A DNA stretch of 64,000 nucleotides, taken from Actinernus sp. WN-2022. Lineage: Eukaryota; Cnidaria; Anthozoa; Actiniaria; Actinernidae. Location of the stretch: positions 143,336,344-143,400,343 of the forward strand of contig JAOWCC010000577.1 in NCBI GenBank assembly GCA_030867875.1, in the 5' to 3' direction. The stretch's first letter is position 1; each line of letters opens with the position of its first letter. The notes under the pieces are model-generated. The model did no database searches and was not told where the DNA came from. It was given only the letters and a program-made list of their open reading frames with translations. The translations under genes and the position numbers were made by a program. This document shows positions 48,301-60,300 of this stretch, in pieces.

Positions 48301-51300
48301 AGTTGGTTCTAATTTTAGGGGGGTAGAATTTTTTCCTAGCTGCATACCTGGTATTGTAATTATGTACATTTGTTACGGGTATTAGGAAATCGTGAAACAC
48401 AGAGGGGATATCAGATGGATTATTGTATAGTTTATGTGTTAAGGTACAGATGTTCAACTTAACAATATTTTCAAATTTTAAAATGCTCAGAATTTGGTAA
48501 TAAGGAGAAGCAGATTCTCTGTTGTTGTCAAAAAAGATACTTCGAATGCATTTATTTTGTTTAGTACATATTTTTTGTTAAGTTGGTTGGGTATGTGTTT
48601 CCCCAGCAAATGGACCCATAGTTTAAATAGGGATCGATATATAAGTGTATAATAAAGGAGAGACTGGGTTCGAGAGGCATGGCGTACGGACGCGTGCTAT
48701 AAACGCTCTCGATATTTTTTCTCCACGAGAAGAAATTTATAGAGTTATACGAAACCTATCCTTGTGTGAAATATGTCTTTAAATATATCAGCTAAGTCGA
48801 CTATTTCTCCGAAAGAAAAGTCGTCTTTTAGTCGAAGAAAAAGGGACGAACTTAGCAGCAGCGACTCAGCGAGCTCACCTAAATTGTCAAGAGATGTGAA
48901 ATTTCAAAGAATAGAGTCTAATGGCGGAGCTACAGAAGAAGTGTTCGAGGTGGTCAAGGGTTCAGCAGAGGGAAACTTTGAGTATATATGGAGTGTCTTA
49001 AAGGATATTAAAAGTAATACCGACCGGTTGTTGGAGGATAACAAGGTGATGAAAACGGAATTGAAGACGATGAAAACGGAGTTTCAAGACTTAAAGAATT
49101 CTTTAGAGTTTTATATTGCTGAAGTGGATTCACTCAAGAACGATAATTCCACGCTGAAGCAGACGGTCAAGGCGTTGGAAAATGAAGCGAGAGAGTTTAA
49201 GCAAGATTTGAAGGAAGTTACTGACGACCTCGACGATACCGCCGATAAACTGGAAAATTTAGAGCAATATACAAGGAAATTTAATCTCGAATTTCATGGT
49301 ATCCCTGAGGGACGCGAATCAACCGAACGCCTTATTTTAAAGATTGCTGAAGCAGTGGAAGTGGACCTCACGGAAGACGATATTGACATTTCTCATCGAA
49401 TGTCCGTTAGGATAAAGGCAAAGAAGCGTCCTGGATACGTAGGAGTAGAGGAGCAACCAAGACCAATTATTGCTAGGTTCAGTAATTACAAGGCTAAGCA
49501 GAAAATGTATCGAGCAAGACGCGAATTAAGGAAGTTTGGCCACGGTGAAATATTTCCAGATGCTGGTCCTTTATTCATTAATGAAAACCTAACAGCAGTT
49601 AAAAGGAAGCTCTTCAAAGATGCAAGAAAATTTAAGTCAGATAATAAACTCCAGGGGTGTTGGACCATCGATGGAAACGTTTTCATGCGGAAAACCGAGG
49701 AGTCGCGCCCTATCAAGATCAAGGATATTGAAGATTTAGATAAGTTACTGTAACTTATTTAATAGTAATACCAATAAGTTTAAATGTTTATTTACTCTAT
49801 TAGCTATTTACGAAAGTTTAATTTTAAATTTGCAGTAAGATTCAGAATTAATTCTCGCTGTGAGATAATTGTCCATCTATTTCACCAGTCAGGTTCAATT
49901 TACATGATTTTAGATAATTGCATAAATGTGCATGTTGGTATGTGTTTGTTTATTTTTTTTATTTTCTTTCTGTTTGTTTACTCAAGCCAAATTTACCATC
50001 TTTATATTTTGATCTTTAGGTTTTCCTGTATAAATGGATGAATTTGATTTTTCTTTACTATCTTTAAATGTTCGGGGTTTGAGAGAATATACAAAGTTTA
50101 GAAATTTTTTAAATTGGATTACGAAACACAAGGGTGAGAAAGGAATCACGTTTTTACAAGAAACACATAGTACTAACGATGTATCAGTTGAATGGTCCCA
50201 TAGAACAAGAGCAAAGTTAGTGATGGCCCACGGGACTTCGAAAAGTAGGGGCACTGCGATTGTTTTTGGAGCAAAATTGGATTATAAAATATCCCAAGAA
50301 ATATTAGATGCAGGAGGGAGATATGTGATAGTATTGTGTGAAATTCAAGGTTCTAATTTTTTATTAGTTAACTCGTATGCTCCCAATGTGGAAAAAAATC
50401 AAGTTGAATTTTTAATGAGATCTTGATTAGAATTAACGAAATTGAGTACCCAGTTGAAACTAATATTATCTGGGGAGGTGATTTCAACTTCTGTTTTGAT
50501 TTAGACCTTGAATCATCCGGCGGTAATCCAATTCCTAAGGTAAAGTCCATCGAGACAATGGAAACAATCATGCTTGAACTAGATTTATGTGACATATGGA
50601 GAATTCGGAATCCCGCTTTGAAAAGGTTCACATGGAGGGGTAAAGGACAAGGTACACGTAGTAGCAGCCAACGTATACATCGTCGATTAGATTATTTTCT
50701 AGTTTCAAATGAATTGCAACCTTCTATTGATAACTGTGATGTAATTCCAGCCCCTAATACAGATCATTCGGCCATTACTTTAAAATTATTAAAAGTTAAA
50801 GAGGGTAAAAGGGGTCCCTCGTTTTGGAAATTTAATAATTCATTGATAGAAAACAAAGAATATATAAAAGAATTGAAATTGGTAATAAATGATTTGAAGA
50901 AGGCTTTGAATGAAGAGGGCATCTTTGATCCACAGTTACGGTGGGAACTGATTAAATATGAGGTACGTAAATTTACAATTAAGTTTTCTAAACATCTGGC
51001 TAAACAAAAACGGAGCGTATACAGTAATATTGAGAACAAAATCACTCAGATTGAGAATACGGAAGGTTGGGAAAATGATGAAAGTGAATTAACGGAACAT
51101 GACAAGCTAACAAAGGAGTTAGAAGAGTTAAGTAACTATGTAATAGACGGTGTTATAGTACGATCCAAGGCAACCTGGCATGAATTAGGAGAAAAAAATA
51201 CTAGATATTTCTTGACACTAGAAAAAAGAAACAAATCTAAAACACATGTTAGGAAACTCGTTGACGCTGATAACAATGAAATTGTACAGCCACGTGAAGT

Positions 51301-54300
51301 ACTTAAAGAAATCAGGAAGCACTTTAGTCAACAGTTTAAATTCAAATCAGGGAAGACAGAGTCTGAGTGTCTAGAATTTCTTAGTAAAATTAATATTCCC
51401 AAATTGTCAGAGGAAGAAAGAATGGCATGTGAAGGGAGGATGACTGTTAATGAATGTTTTAATAGTCTTAAGGCAATGGGGTCCTCCAAAACACCAGGAA
51501 ACGATGGTTTAACAAAAGAATTTTATTTAAGTATATGGCATGATATCAAGGAAGATTTGGTCAACTGCTTAAATGATAGTTTAAAAAAAGGTTCATTAAC
51601 AACTTCACAGAAACAAATAATAATTACATTATTGGAAAAGCCAGGTAAAGATAATAGATTCATAGATTCATGGCGTCCAATTAGTTTAATAAATGTGGAT
51701 GTTAAAATATGTAGTAAGGTTCTTAGTAAGAGGTTATCTCATATCCTTCCTGGTATAATTCATCATGACCAGACAGCTTTTGTTAAAGGGCGAGTAATAG
51801 ATGAACCAATTAGAATAATTGAGGATATAATGTTTTACGCAAAGAAAAATTGTCTCCCCTTGATCATGTTTGCAGCAGATTTTGAAAAAGCCTTTGATTC
51901 GATAGAGCATCCTTTTATATTTGCAGTTTTGAAAAGTTTTGGTTTTGGTGAGGGATTTATAAAATGGATACAAGTTCTTTTAGAGGATAATCAAGCGTGT
52001 GTTTCAAATAATGGTACAGCTACTGACTTGTTCGCAATTAAAAGAGGTACAAAACAGGGAGATCCTATCTCTCCATATATCTTTATTTTAGTTTTAGAAA
52101 TAATGGCTTTGATGATAAGAAATTGTAAAGAAATACAGGGAGTGGAATTAGAAGGTAATGTTCGGAAGTTTGTAATATTTGCCGATGATACAACTTTCTT
52201 TTTAAGAAATACTACCTCGCTAGAGAAAACGTTAGAAATGTTAGATCTATTTAGAGTGTTTTCATCTTTAAAGATAAATGTAAAAAAATCGGAAATAGGA
52301 TGGATAGGGAAAGAAATTGTGGAAGAGGGAAAGTTTAAGGATTTTAAATGGGTAGATTTTGAGAAACAAGGAGTTAAAATATTAGGTATTTATTTTACTT
52401 ACAACAAGGTATTACATTATAACAATAATTTCCAGCGTATATTAACTAACTTAAGAACAATTTTATCTATGTGGCGGAGTAGACCCTTAACATTATATGG
52501 TAGAATTCAGGTAGTTCGTTCATTAGCAATATCCAAGTTATTATACATATGTTCGAAAATAGATGTGAAAGATGAGTTTATCAAATTAGTTGATTGTGAA
52601 TTGAAAAAATTTATATGGAATGGTAAAAAACCTAAAATAAAGCATCAAACGTTGATAGGCGACTATGAATTAGGGGGTTTAAAAGCACCTGATTTTGAAT
52701 CAATTGTTAAAGCGAATCGTCTAAAATGGGCTACAGCGCTGTTAAGTATAAAACAAGAGGCATGGAAATTCTTGCCCTTAATGTTTTTAAATCAAATTGG
52801 GGGTATATTAGCAATAGATCAAAATTTTGAAAAAGAACGAATTCCAAAGTATCTCCCTGATTTTTACAAAAGTGTATTAAGATGTTGGGCGGAGTTTGCT
52901 AGGGTAGAAGTAATAGATATTTCTGATATTTTGCAACAATCTTTATGGAATAATAGATATATTAAAATTGATAATAAATCAGTCTTTTTTAAGACTTTTT
53001 CGCAACTCAATATTAATAGAATAGTAGACCTATTGAATGAATCTGGTGAATTTAAATGGGAAATGGTAGAGAGGAAAGGCCTCCAAGCTAAGGATTTCTT
53101 TCATTGGGCAGGTTTAGTACACTCCATACCAAGAAAATGGAAAGAAGTAGTCAAAAATATAGGTATAATAGAGGGTACTATAGATATAGGAAAAAAATAC
53201 TTAAAACTTGGGCAAAAGTCGTTTGATATAGAAAATGTTGAGAACTCAAAAGAAATTTACAAATGTTTAATTGGTGCGAAGTTTAAGTCACCTACCTCCC
53301 AAATAAATATTATAAATCGATTAAAGCCTGAGAGCCCATTAAGTTGGGAAGAGATTTATAGGCGTATATATTCAACAACGATTGATTCTTATTCACGATA
53401 TTTTCAATATAGAATTTTGAACAACTGCCTTTATCTTAATTTCGATTTATTTCGTTTTAAATTAATTGAGTGTTCACGTTGCTCTTTTTGTTTAATTAAC
53501 CAAGAAACAATAGATCATTTATTTGTAGAATGTATAGAGGCCAAAAATTTATATTTTGAATTACGAACTTGGTTAGGAAAGCACGATATAAATCTACCAC
53601 CATCGAATCTTGTAAATATCATATTAGGGGTAAACGAACAGCCACAAAACTTTATTATCTTAATGTATAAATTAGCTTTATATAAAGCAAGAGAGAAAAG
53701 AAAAATCCCTACATTAGCTCTATTTATAAACTCTTTAGTGTATTTTGAGAAAATTGAATCCAACGTAGCAAAATCAAGGAACAAAACCCTGGAACACCTT
53801 AAGAAATGGGAAAAACTGTTAATTGCAATTAGACATTTTTCTGAATAGGAACAGCTGGCTTAGAGTATTTTCTTTTCTCTTTTTTTTTCTTTTTTCTTTT
53901 TTTTTTCCTTTGTCTCTTTGTCGTATAAATTTTGTGTAATGTAATTTAGTAATTAGAAATGTTTACAATATAAAAAAAAGTGTATAAGTGTATAATAAAG
54001 TTGTTTTAGCATTTGAAGACTGAGGTAATTCCGTAATTTGTAGAAAATTCCTACATTTTTGGCTATCTTGTTATTGATATGGGTGGTTTGACTTTTCCAA
54101 TTGAGGTATTCATCTAAGTATATTCCTAAATATTTAATGTTCTTTTTCCTTTCAATATTTAGAATATTCATTTGTGGGAGGGTCTTTCTGGGTGAAGTAA
54201 TTAACATATAATTGGTCTTTTTCATGTTGACAGAAATTAGTTTGTTAATATTACAGTAACTGAGAACATGTTTTAATTCAGTATTCATAACTGTTTCAAG

Positions 54301-57300
54301 TTCCTTTGGATTTTTGCAAGAGTAAAATATATTGGCATCATCAGCAAAAATTCGGAAAGATAATTTTGTTGATGAATTAGAGATATCATTTATGTATAGG
54401 AGGAATAATAATGGCCCAAGCGTTGATCCTTGAGGAATACCACAAACAAAACTTAAAGGGTTGGATTCAGTATTTTCAATTTTTACATATTGGGTTCTAT
54501 TCGAAAGATAGCTCCTGAACAGCTGACATGGTGTGGAGCAATGCTTGGTTTTCCCTGCTCTGATATTAATTGTTCGCTAGCTGTGGTGCCATTTTTCTGT
54601 ACTGTCTCCTAAAAGAGTGTTTCTTCTTTGAAATTAAACTGGCATCAACACCACTTTCTGTAGATTGAAGTATCGATCGGGCATCAGTAAAATGTATAGC
54701 TTTCTCTCTTAGTCAAGCCTATGTTCTGATCGAGCCAGCTTCTCTGAACTTTGTAATCAGCCAAGACAATGTATGCAACATAAATCGCTCTGATAGGCTA
54801 AAGTTAATGAAGATTATCCTTGCAGGCAGCACATCTTAGTCAACCGTGAAATTCATATTGTTTTTTGTCACGCCTCTTTCAACCAACATGTAGTGGATAG
54901 GACAGAGGACTACAAATCAAGAGAACGAGGGGTCAAGTTCAATTCTGGGTCATAACAAATTCTGCTTCTTTCTATCTTCTTTTATGTTTACTTACTTTTC
55001 TGTAGGTAAAAAGTAAGTCATTAGTTCTAAGTTACTAGGGGATGCACGAGGAAATAAGTCGAGGGGAATTGACATTAAAATGCAAGGGGAATATGTGTTA
55101 AAGCATTGATAATAAATTATGCAAGGGGGATATAATTATAGGACAAAGAAAGTGAGGGGATATGGGATATATTGGTCTTAGAAGACCAATTAAGCATTTA
55201 AGAAAACATACATGTACATGTACATGTACATGTAGCTATATAAAGTAACAATAAGCTAGGATACAATGTATGAGGATATGATATTTAACAATAAAGTTAA
55301 AGAAATGTTTACTCTTTCAGTCAGTTGGTACAGATAATATAGAGTGACATACAAAATTGTACCAAAGAAGAATAGTTGCTGAGAGTACAGTGCATTGTTT
55401 TGATTGATAGGTTGTGAAGATATATTGCACGAAGAGCTCTCTCCTTCATCACTTCTTGTAACCCTTGATTGGAGTACTAAGCCACATGGCTCTGACTGGG
55501 TGATAAGACAAGCACAGCAATACCTCAAGGAAGAATTCCTTAACATTGTACGGAGTGACATGTTTCTGAAGCTTCCTAAGCATTACTTGATTCAGGTGCT
55601 AAAGTCTGACTTTCTCCAGGTCAGTACATAGACATCAAGTAACTACATTACATACGTTGTAATTATTTATAGATAGATAGATAAAATATAAATACCTTTA
55701 TTTAAACAGGGTTTAACTCTTTCAGTATTTACAGATGTAAAAAAGTGATATCACTAGAGGCCCTAACGTTTTGTATTATTCACTATATTAGCCCTTAAAT
55801 ACTGGGTTTTATGATTGTGTGGTCAACATAAGAGTTATAAAATTATTACATGGCTGTGTTTCAGTCATGTCGCACATAATTATAATCCTGGTAATTTTTA
55901 GCTTCAGTTGGTGAATAATAAAACATTAGTATACATGTATACCACACCAGTGAATATCACTTTTCGTGCACTCTGATTGGCAACTCAAACAGTGAATATG
56001 ATTTCATATTCACCTCCGAGCGAAGCAGCGATCACCTCAGCGCGCAAGTTTTTGTCCATTTGACAGAAAATAAAATAACTATTTGGTGCTGGCTATTCAC
56101 CTGCAGTGGTATAATATACTAAAACAATTATTCACCTCAGTGTTGGTGAGTAGTGGTGGATATTTACTCCACCACTATTCACCTTCACTTCGGTGAATAA
56201 TATTGTTAAAATACATGGCAGCTTGAAGATCTATTATATACATGGGCCATATACATGTACATGTATAATGGTTTAATAACATACTAGATACAAAAATACT
56301 CAATTCTGATTGGCTGAGCAGGGACATGTTAATCATGAACAGCAGTTAAAACACAGTTAATTTGATACAAAACCTAGTTAATACGATGCAAAAACTAGTT
56401 AATTTGATGCAAAAACTACTGGCAGTCTAGTTAATTCATTGCAAACACAGTTAATTTGATGCAAAAACTAGTTAAAATTGATGCAAAAACTAGTTAAGTC
56501 AGTTCGCCATTTCATTTTTGCATCTGTTATTAACCGGTCAGACCAGTAATCATTAGTGTGCAACGTTCTATTTATTAATAATGCTTGTGATGTTTAAAAA
56601 AAAAAATCGACAAATAACACTCGTCCTGACAGATCGACTCACTGGACTCGTGTTATTTTATTAGAATTTCCAGTCATCACTCACACTATTAATAATAATG
56701 TTAATTGAACTTGCACACTAATGATTACCAATACTAATTTATCTTCTTGCGGTGAATTCATTGTAATTATTTACGTTCATTCACTGTGCTCACAGTATGT
56801 ATTACAACATTAACCACTTGGAGATAAAAACTGTATCTCTACTCGGCCATGTAATATCCTCTAGATCTATGAATGTACAATGTATCAAAATAATGGCCTC
56901 TCAGATATATAACACCAAAACATGAAAACCTCTTGCAAGTTGACACCCCCCTCAACTAATATAAATATATCACCGCAATGGCAAACTTGTGGATGTACAT
57001 GTAAACCAGGGTGAGGACTTGGGAAACTCAATTCCAACAGCAGTTAATGTTCCACATTGATCTTCGTTTATTAATTAACTCAAACATCGATTACTACAAT
57101 CATGTATTATCAATTTGCATTCCAAGCATTCCAGTCTGCTAACATCCTAGTGAATGAGTGAGCGAGTGAGTCAACAAGTGAGTGACACAATTTTCCCAAC
57201 CATCCTTTGTCCATCTACAAGTTAAAGTTTACTAAACCATATAAATTGTAGTTATTATTTTTATTGTAGAATGATATTAACTAAACTTACATCAAAATAA

Positions 57301-60300
57301 CTACCCCCAGGCATGTGAGCAAGATATCCTGCTGTCTGTCATAAGATGGGGTGAGTTACAAGTGGCAAGGAGACTGCAAGCTTCACAAGGTACAGTACAA
57401 AGGGTGGGGCTAGCTTGGTTATATAGAGCAGTTTTCAATAGGAGATAATTATTGTAGTCGAGTCTACGAATAGCAGTTTCAGCGGTATTGACCCAAACGC
57501 CTCACTTCAATGTAATGAAGCGCTATTCACACTGTGTATCTAAATTAGTCGTGCTTGTTTAGGAGGGTGTTGGTGTCGTGTAAGAATGATGGATTCAATG
57601 GCGCTTCATTACATTGAAGTGAGGCATTCGGGTCAATACCGCTGAAACTGCTATTCGTAGACTCAACTACAATATCTCCTATTGAGTGTCAAAAAGTAAT
57701 TGCTTTTGAATTTGATTGGTTAGTTATCCATGATTGCATTTACTTTGCCTTGTGATTGGTTGAAGTAAACCCAATCGTGAATTACTTCAGTTCATGATTG
57801 GTTCATCAATGTTTTTACTTGCTCCTGTGATTGGCTCATTAATGGTTTTGGTTTGATGATACTCAATTGAAAACCGCTCAATAGAGCAGTTTTCAAATGA
57901 GTGTTGTAGAACTAAAACCAAAGTAATTACAGAGCCAATCACAGGAGCAAGTGAAAACACAATGAGCCAATCACAGGAGCAAGTGAAAACACAATGAGCC
58001 AATAACAAATTAAAGTAATTCATGATTGGTTTTACTTCAACCAATCACATGGAAAAGTAAACACAATCATGGATAACTCTCCCTGGAATGGAATTTAGTT
58101 GATTATGCAACAGACAGAAACAATGTTTGTTCTTAGTTTGGAACTTGATTGGCTGATAATTACAAACCATTTTTCACAGCCAATTTAAAGCTAAGCAAAT
58201 GCAAAACCAAAGCAATCACCAAATTACTTTTAATTGCCACTCAATCAAAAACCCCTCTAACTGTAGTTACTGTAAGTTATACTTTTACTGCTGCTACATG
58301 TATATGCACCACCTTCAAGTGCATTTTAACCCTTTCCCTCCTGCACCGCCCGTAACCGCCCAACATGAAGCATGTACCTGGAGAAAATTATTGCATCAAA
58401 CCTAGACATGCTGGAAATACGATGTTGTGATATTATTTCAAGGGATGAATGACTTCGAAGCCACAGCTGTAACGGGGATCGCTTGACTCTCCCACTTTGG
58501 AGAAAAACGTATTTGTTTTGGAGATTGTTGTTCATTTCTTCGCTTTTCACGAATTTTGAGGAGCTGAAAATCGGCTCAAAAAACCCTTCCCATTCACACT
58601 TGAAATCAAAAGCAAATACAAAATCACCACTCAGTCGTTACAGTACCTTGTTTAATCTTTCCAACCAGCAGGTTTGTTTGCATAAAATCCACCAAACGAC
58701 TGTGAACCACGCCGATGTTTACACTGCATTTCACTCGACCACATTTACCTGCTCCCACCTCCAACTGCATGCTGGGTAATCAAAAAAAATTCACAGGGGG
58801 TCTCCCCCTCTGGGACTCCGGTAGGTGTTTTTTTATTAGTCTTTTACCCCTACAACCAAGAGCGGTGATTTGGAATCGAGCCATTGCTTTAAAGTGACAA
58901 AAACACATCCTAATAGGTTGAGCAGGGGGGAAAGACAACCAACTGCAAAATTTCAAGGATTTCAGTGAAGAATTATTTAAAGTGCATATGAGCCTTCCTG
59001 CAATTTTCATAGTTATGAATCTCAGAAAAGTTTTGAGTACTCCTGCGAAGAAATTTTTGGTTTACAGAGAATACTCTATCTTCTACGCTTGTTTGAAATC
59101 GTGGAAACGTGACCTTTCCTGACCCATGACCGCGTATGTAAAAGCCTTGGTCGATACCTCGGTTGACGTCATCTCATTAATGCATTATTCTCCATGGCCC
59201 CTTTCTATCACAACAACATCGATTTTTAGATAATATAATATACACAGTTTATGAGCTGTTAGTAAAGGAAAAAGTCATATTAGTGAAAATTGTAAGTTTT
59301 TATTCAAATTGTTGCAAAGTTGAATTAATTAAATGAGTCCCAGAGGGGGGGGGGGGGGACCCCTTGTGAAGTTTTTGTTGATTACCCAGCATGCAATTAG
59401 AGGTGGGAGCAGGTAAATGTGGTCGAGTAAAATGCAGTGTAAGCATCGGCATGGTTCACAGTCGTTTGGTGCGTTTTATGCAAACAAACCTGCTGGTTGG
59501 AAAGATTAAACAAGGTACTGTAACAAGTGAGTGGTGATTTTGTATTATTTTGCTTTTGATTTCAAGTGTGAATGGGAAGGGTTTTTTGAGCCAATTTTCA
59601 GCTCATGAAAAGCGAAGAAATGAACAACAATCTCCAAAACAAATGAGTTTTTCTCCAAAGTGGGAGAGTCAAGTGATCCCCATTATAGCTGTGGCTTCGA
59701 AGTCATTCATCCCTTGAAATAATAATTTTATCACAACATCATAATTATTTCCAGCATGTCTACATGTAGGTTTGATGCAATAATTTTCTCCAGGTACATG
59801 CTTCCTATTGGGCACTTACGGGCGGTGCAGGAGGGAAAGGGTTAATGAGTTTGATAAGTTATACTAAGGTACAGAATGAGTAGCCATGCTCTATCAGATT
59901 TACAAACTCAAGCTGGAAGCGAGAGTTTGTAAATCTGATAAAGCATAGACATGAATTCTGTACGTAATATATAGATAAAGAATGAGTGGCCGATCTTTAT
60001 CCGATTTACAAACTCGAGCTGAAATCTTTAATACTAATTATCAAACGTCTAGATGTAGAGTCATGTTTTCAGTTATTTTTGCGATTAATAACGACATACG
60101 TATTTTGGCCAAGAAAATCGAAGCCAAACTTTATGTAAATCAGGACGAAATCGGTATCAGATTTAAAGGTCACTTATCGGTCGGTGATTTCCTTTGTTTT
60201 GCTTCATGAATTATTAATGAGTTTGATAAGTGGCTTATCAAATGTCTAGCTGTAGAGTCATGTTTTTTTTCAGTTAGTTTGGCAATACGAGCTATTTCGG

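Larger units (their letters stand above)
48658..53982 (+). mobile_element. Nearly full-length L1/Tx1-like LINE
   Basis: The element has a roughly 115-bp leader, ORF1 (48773-49753), a 280-bp spacer and ORF2 (50034-53848 with one frameshift). A T-rich 3' segment and a short A tail follow. It is flanked by an exact 18-bp target-site duplication. The direct repeat plus two long ORFs indicates a recent, complete insertion. Confidence 0.9.

Noticed and set aside
55207..55233. ACATGT repeats considered as a CRISPR-like array
   Set aside because: A simple microsatellite without spacers, in a eukaryotic genome; no CRISPR array is present anywhere in the window.
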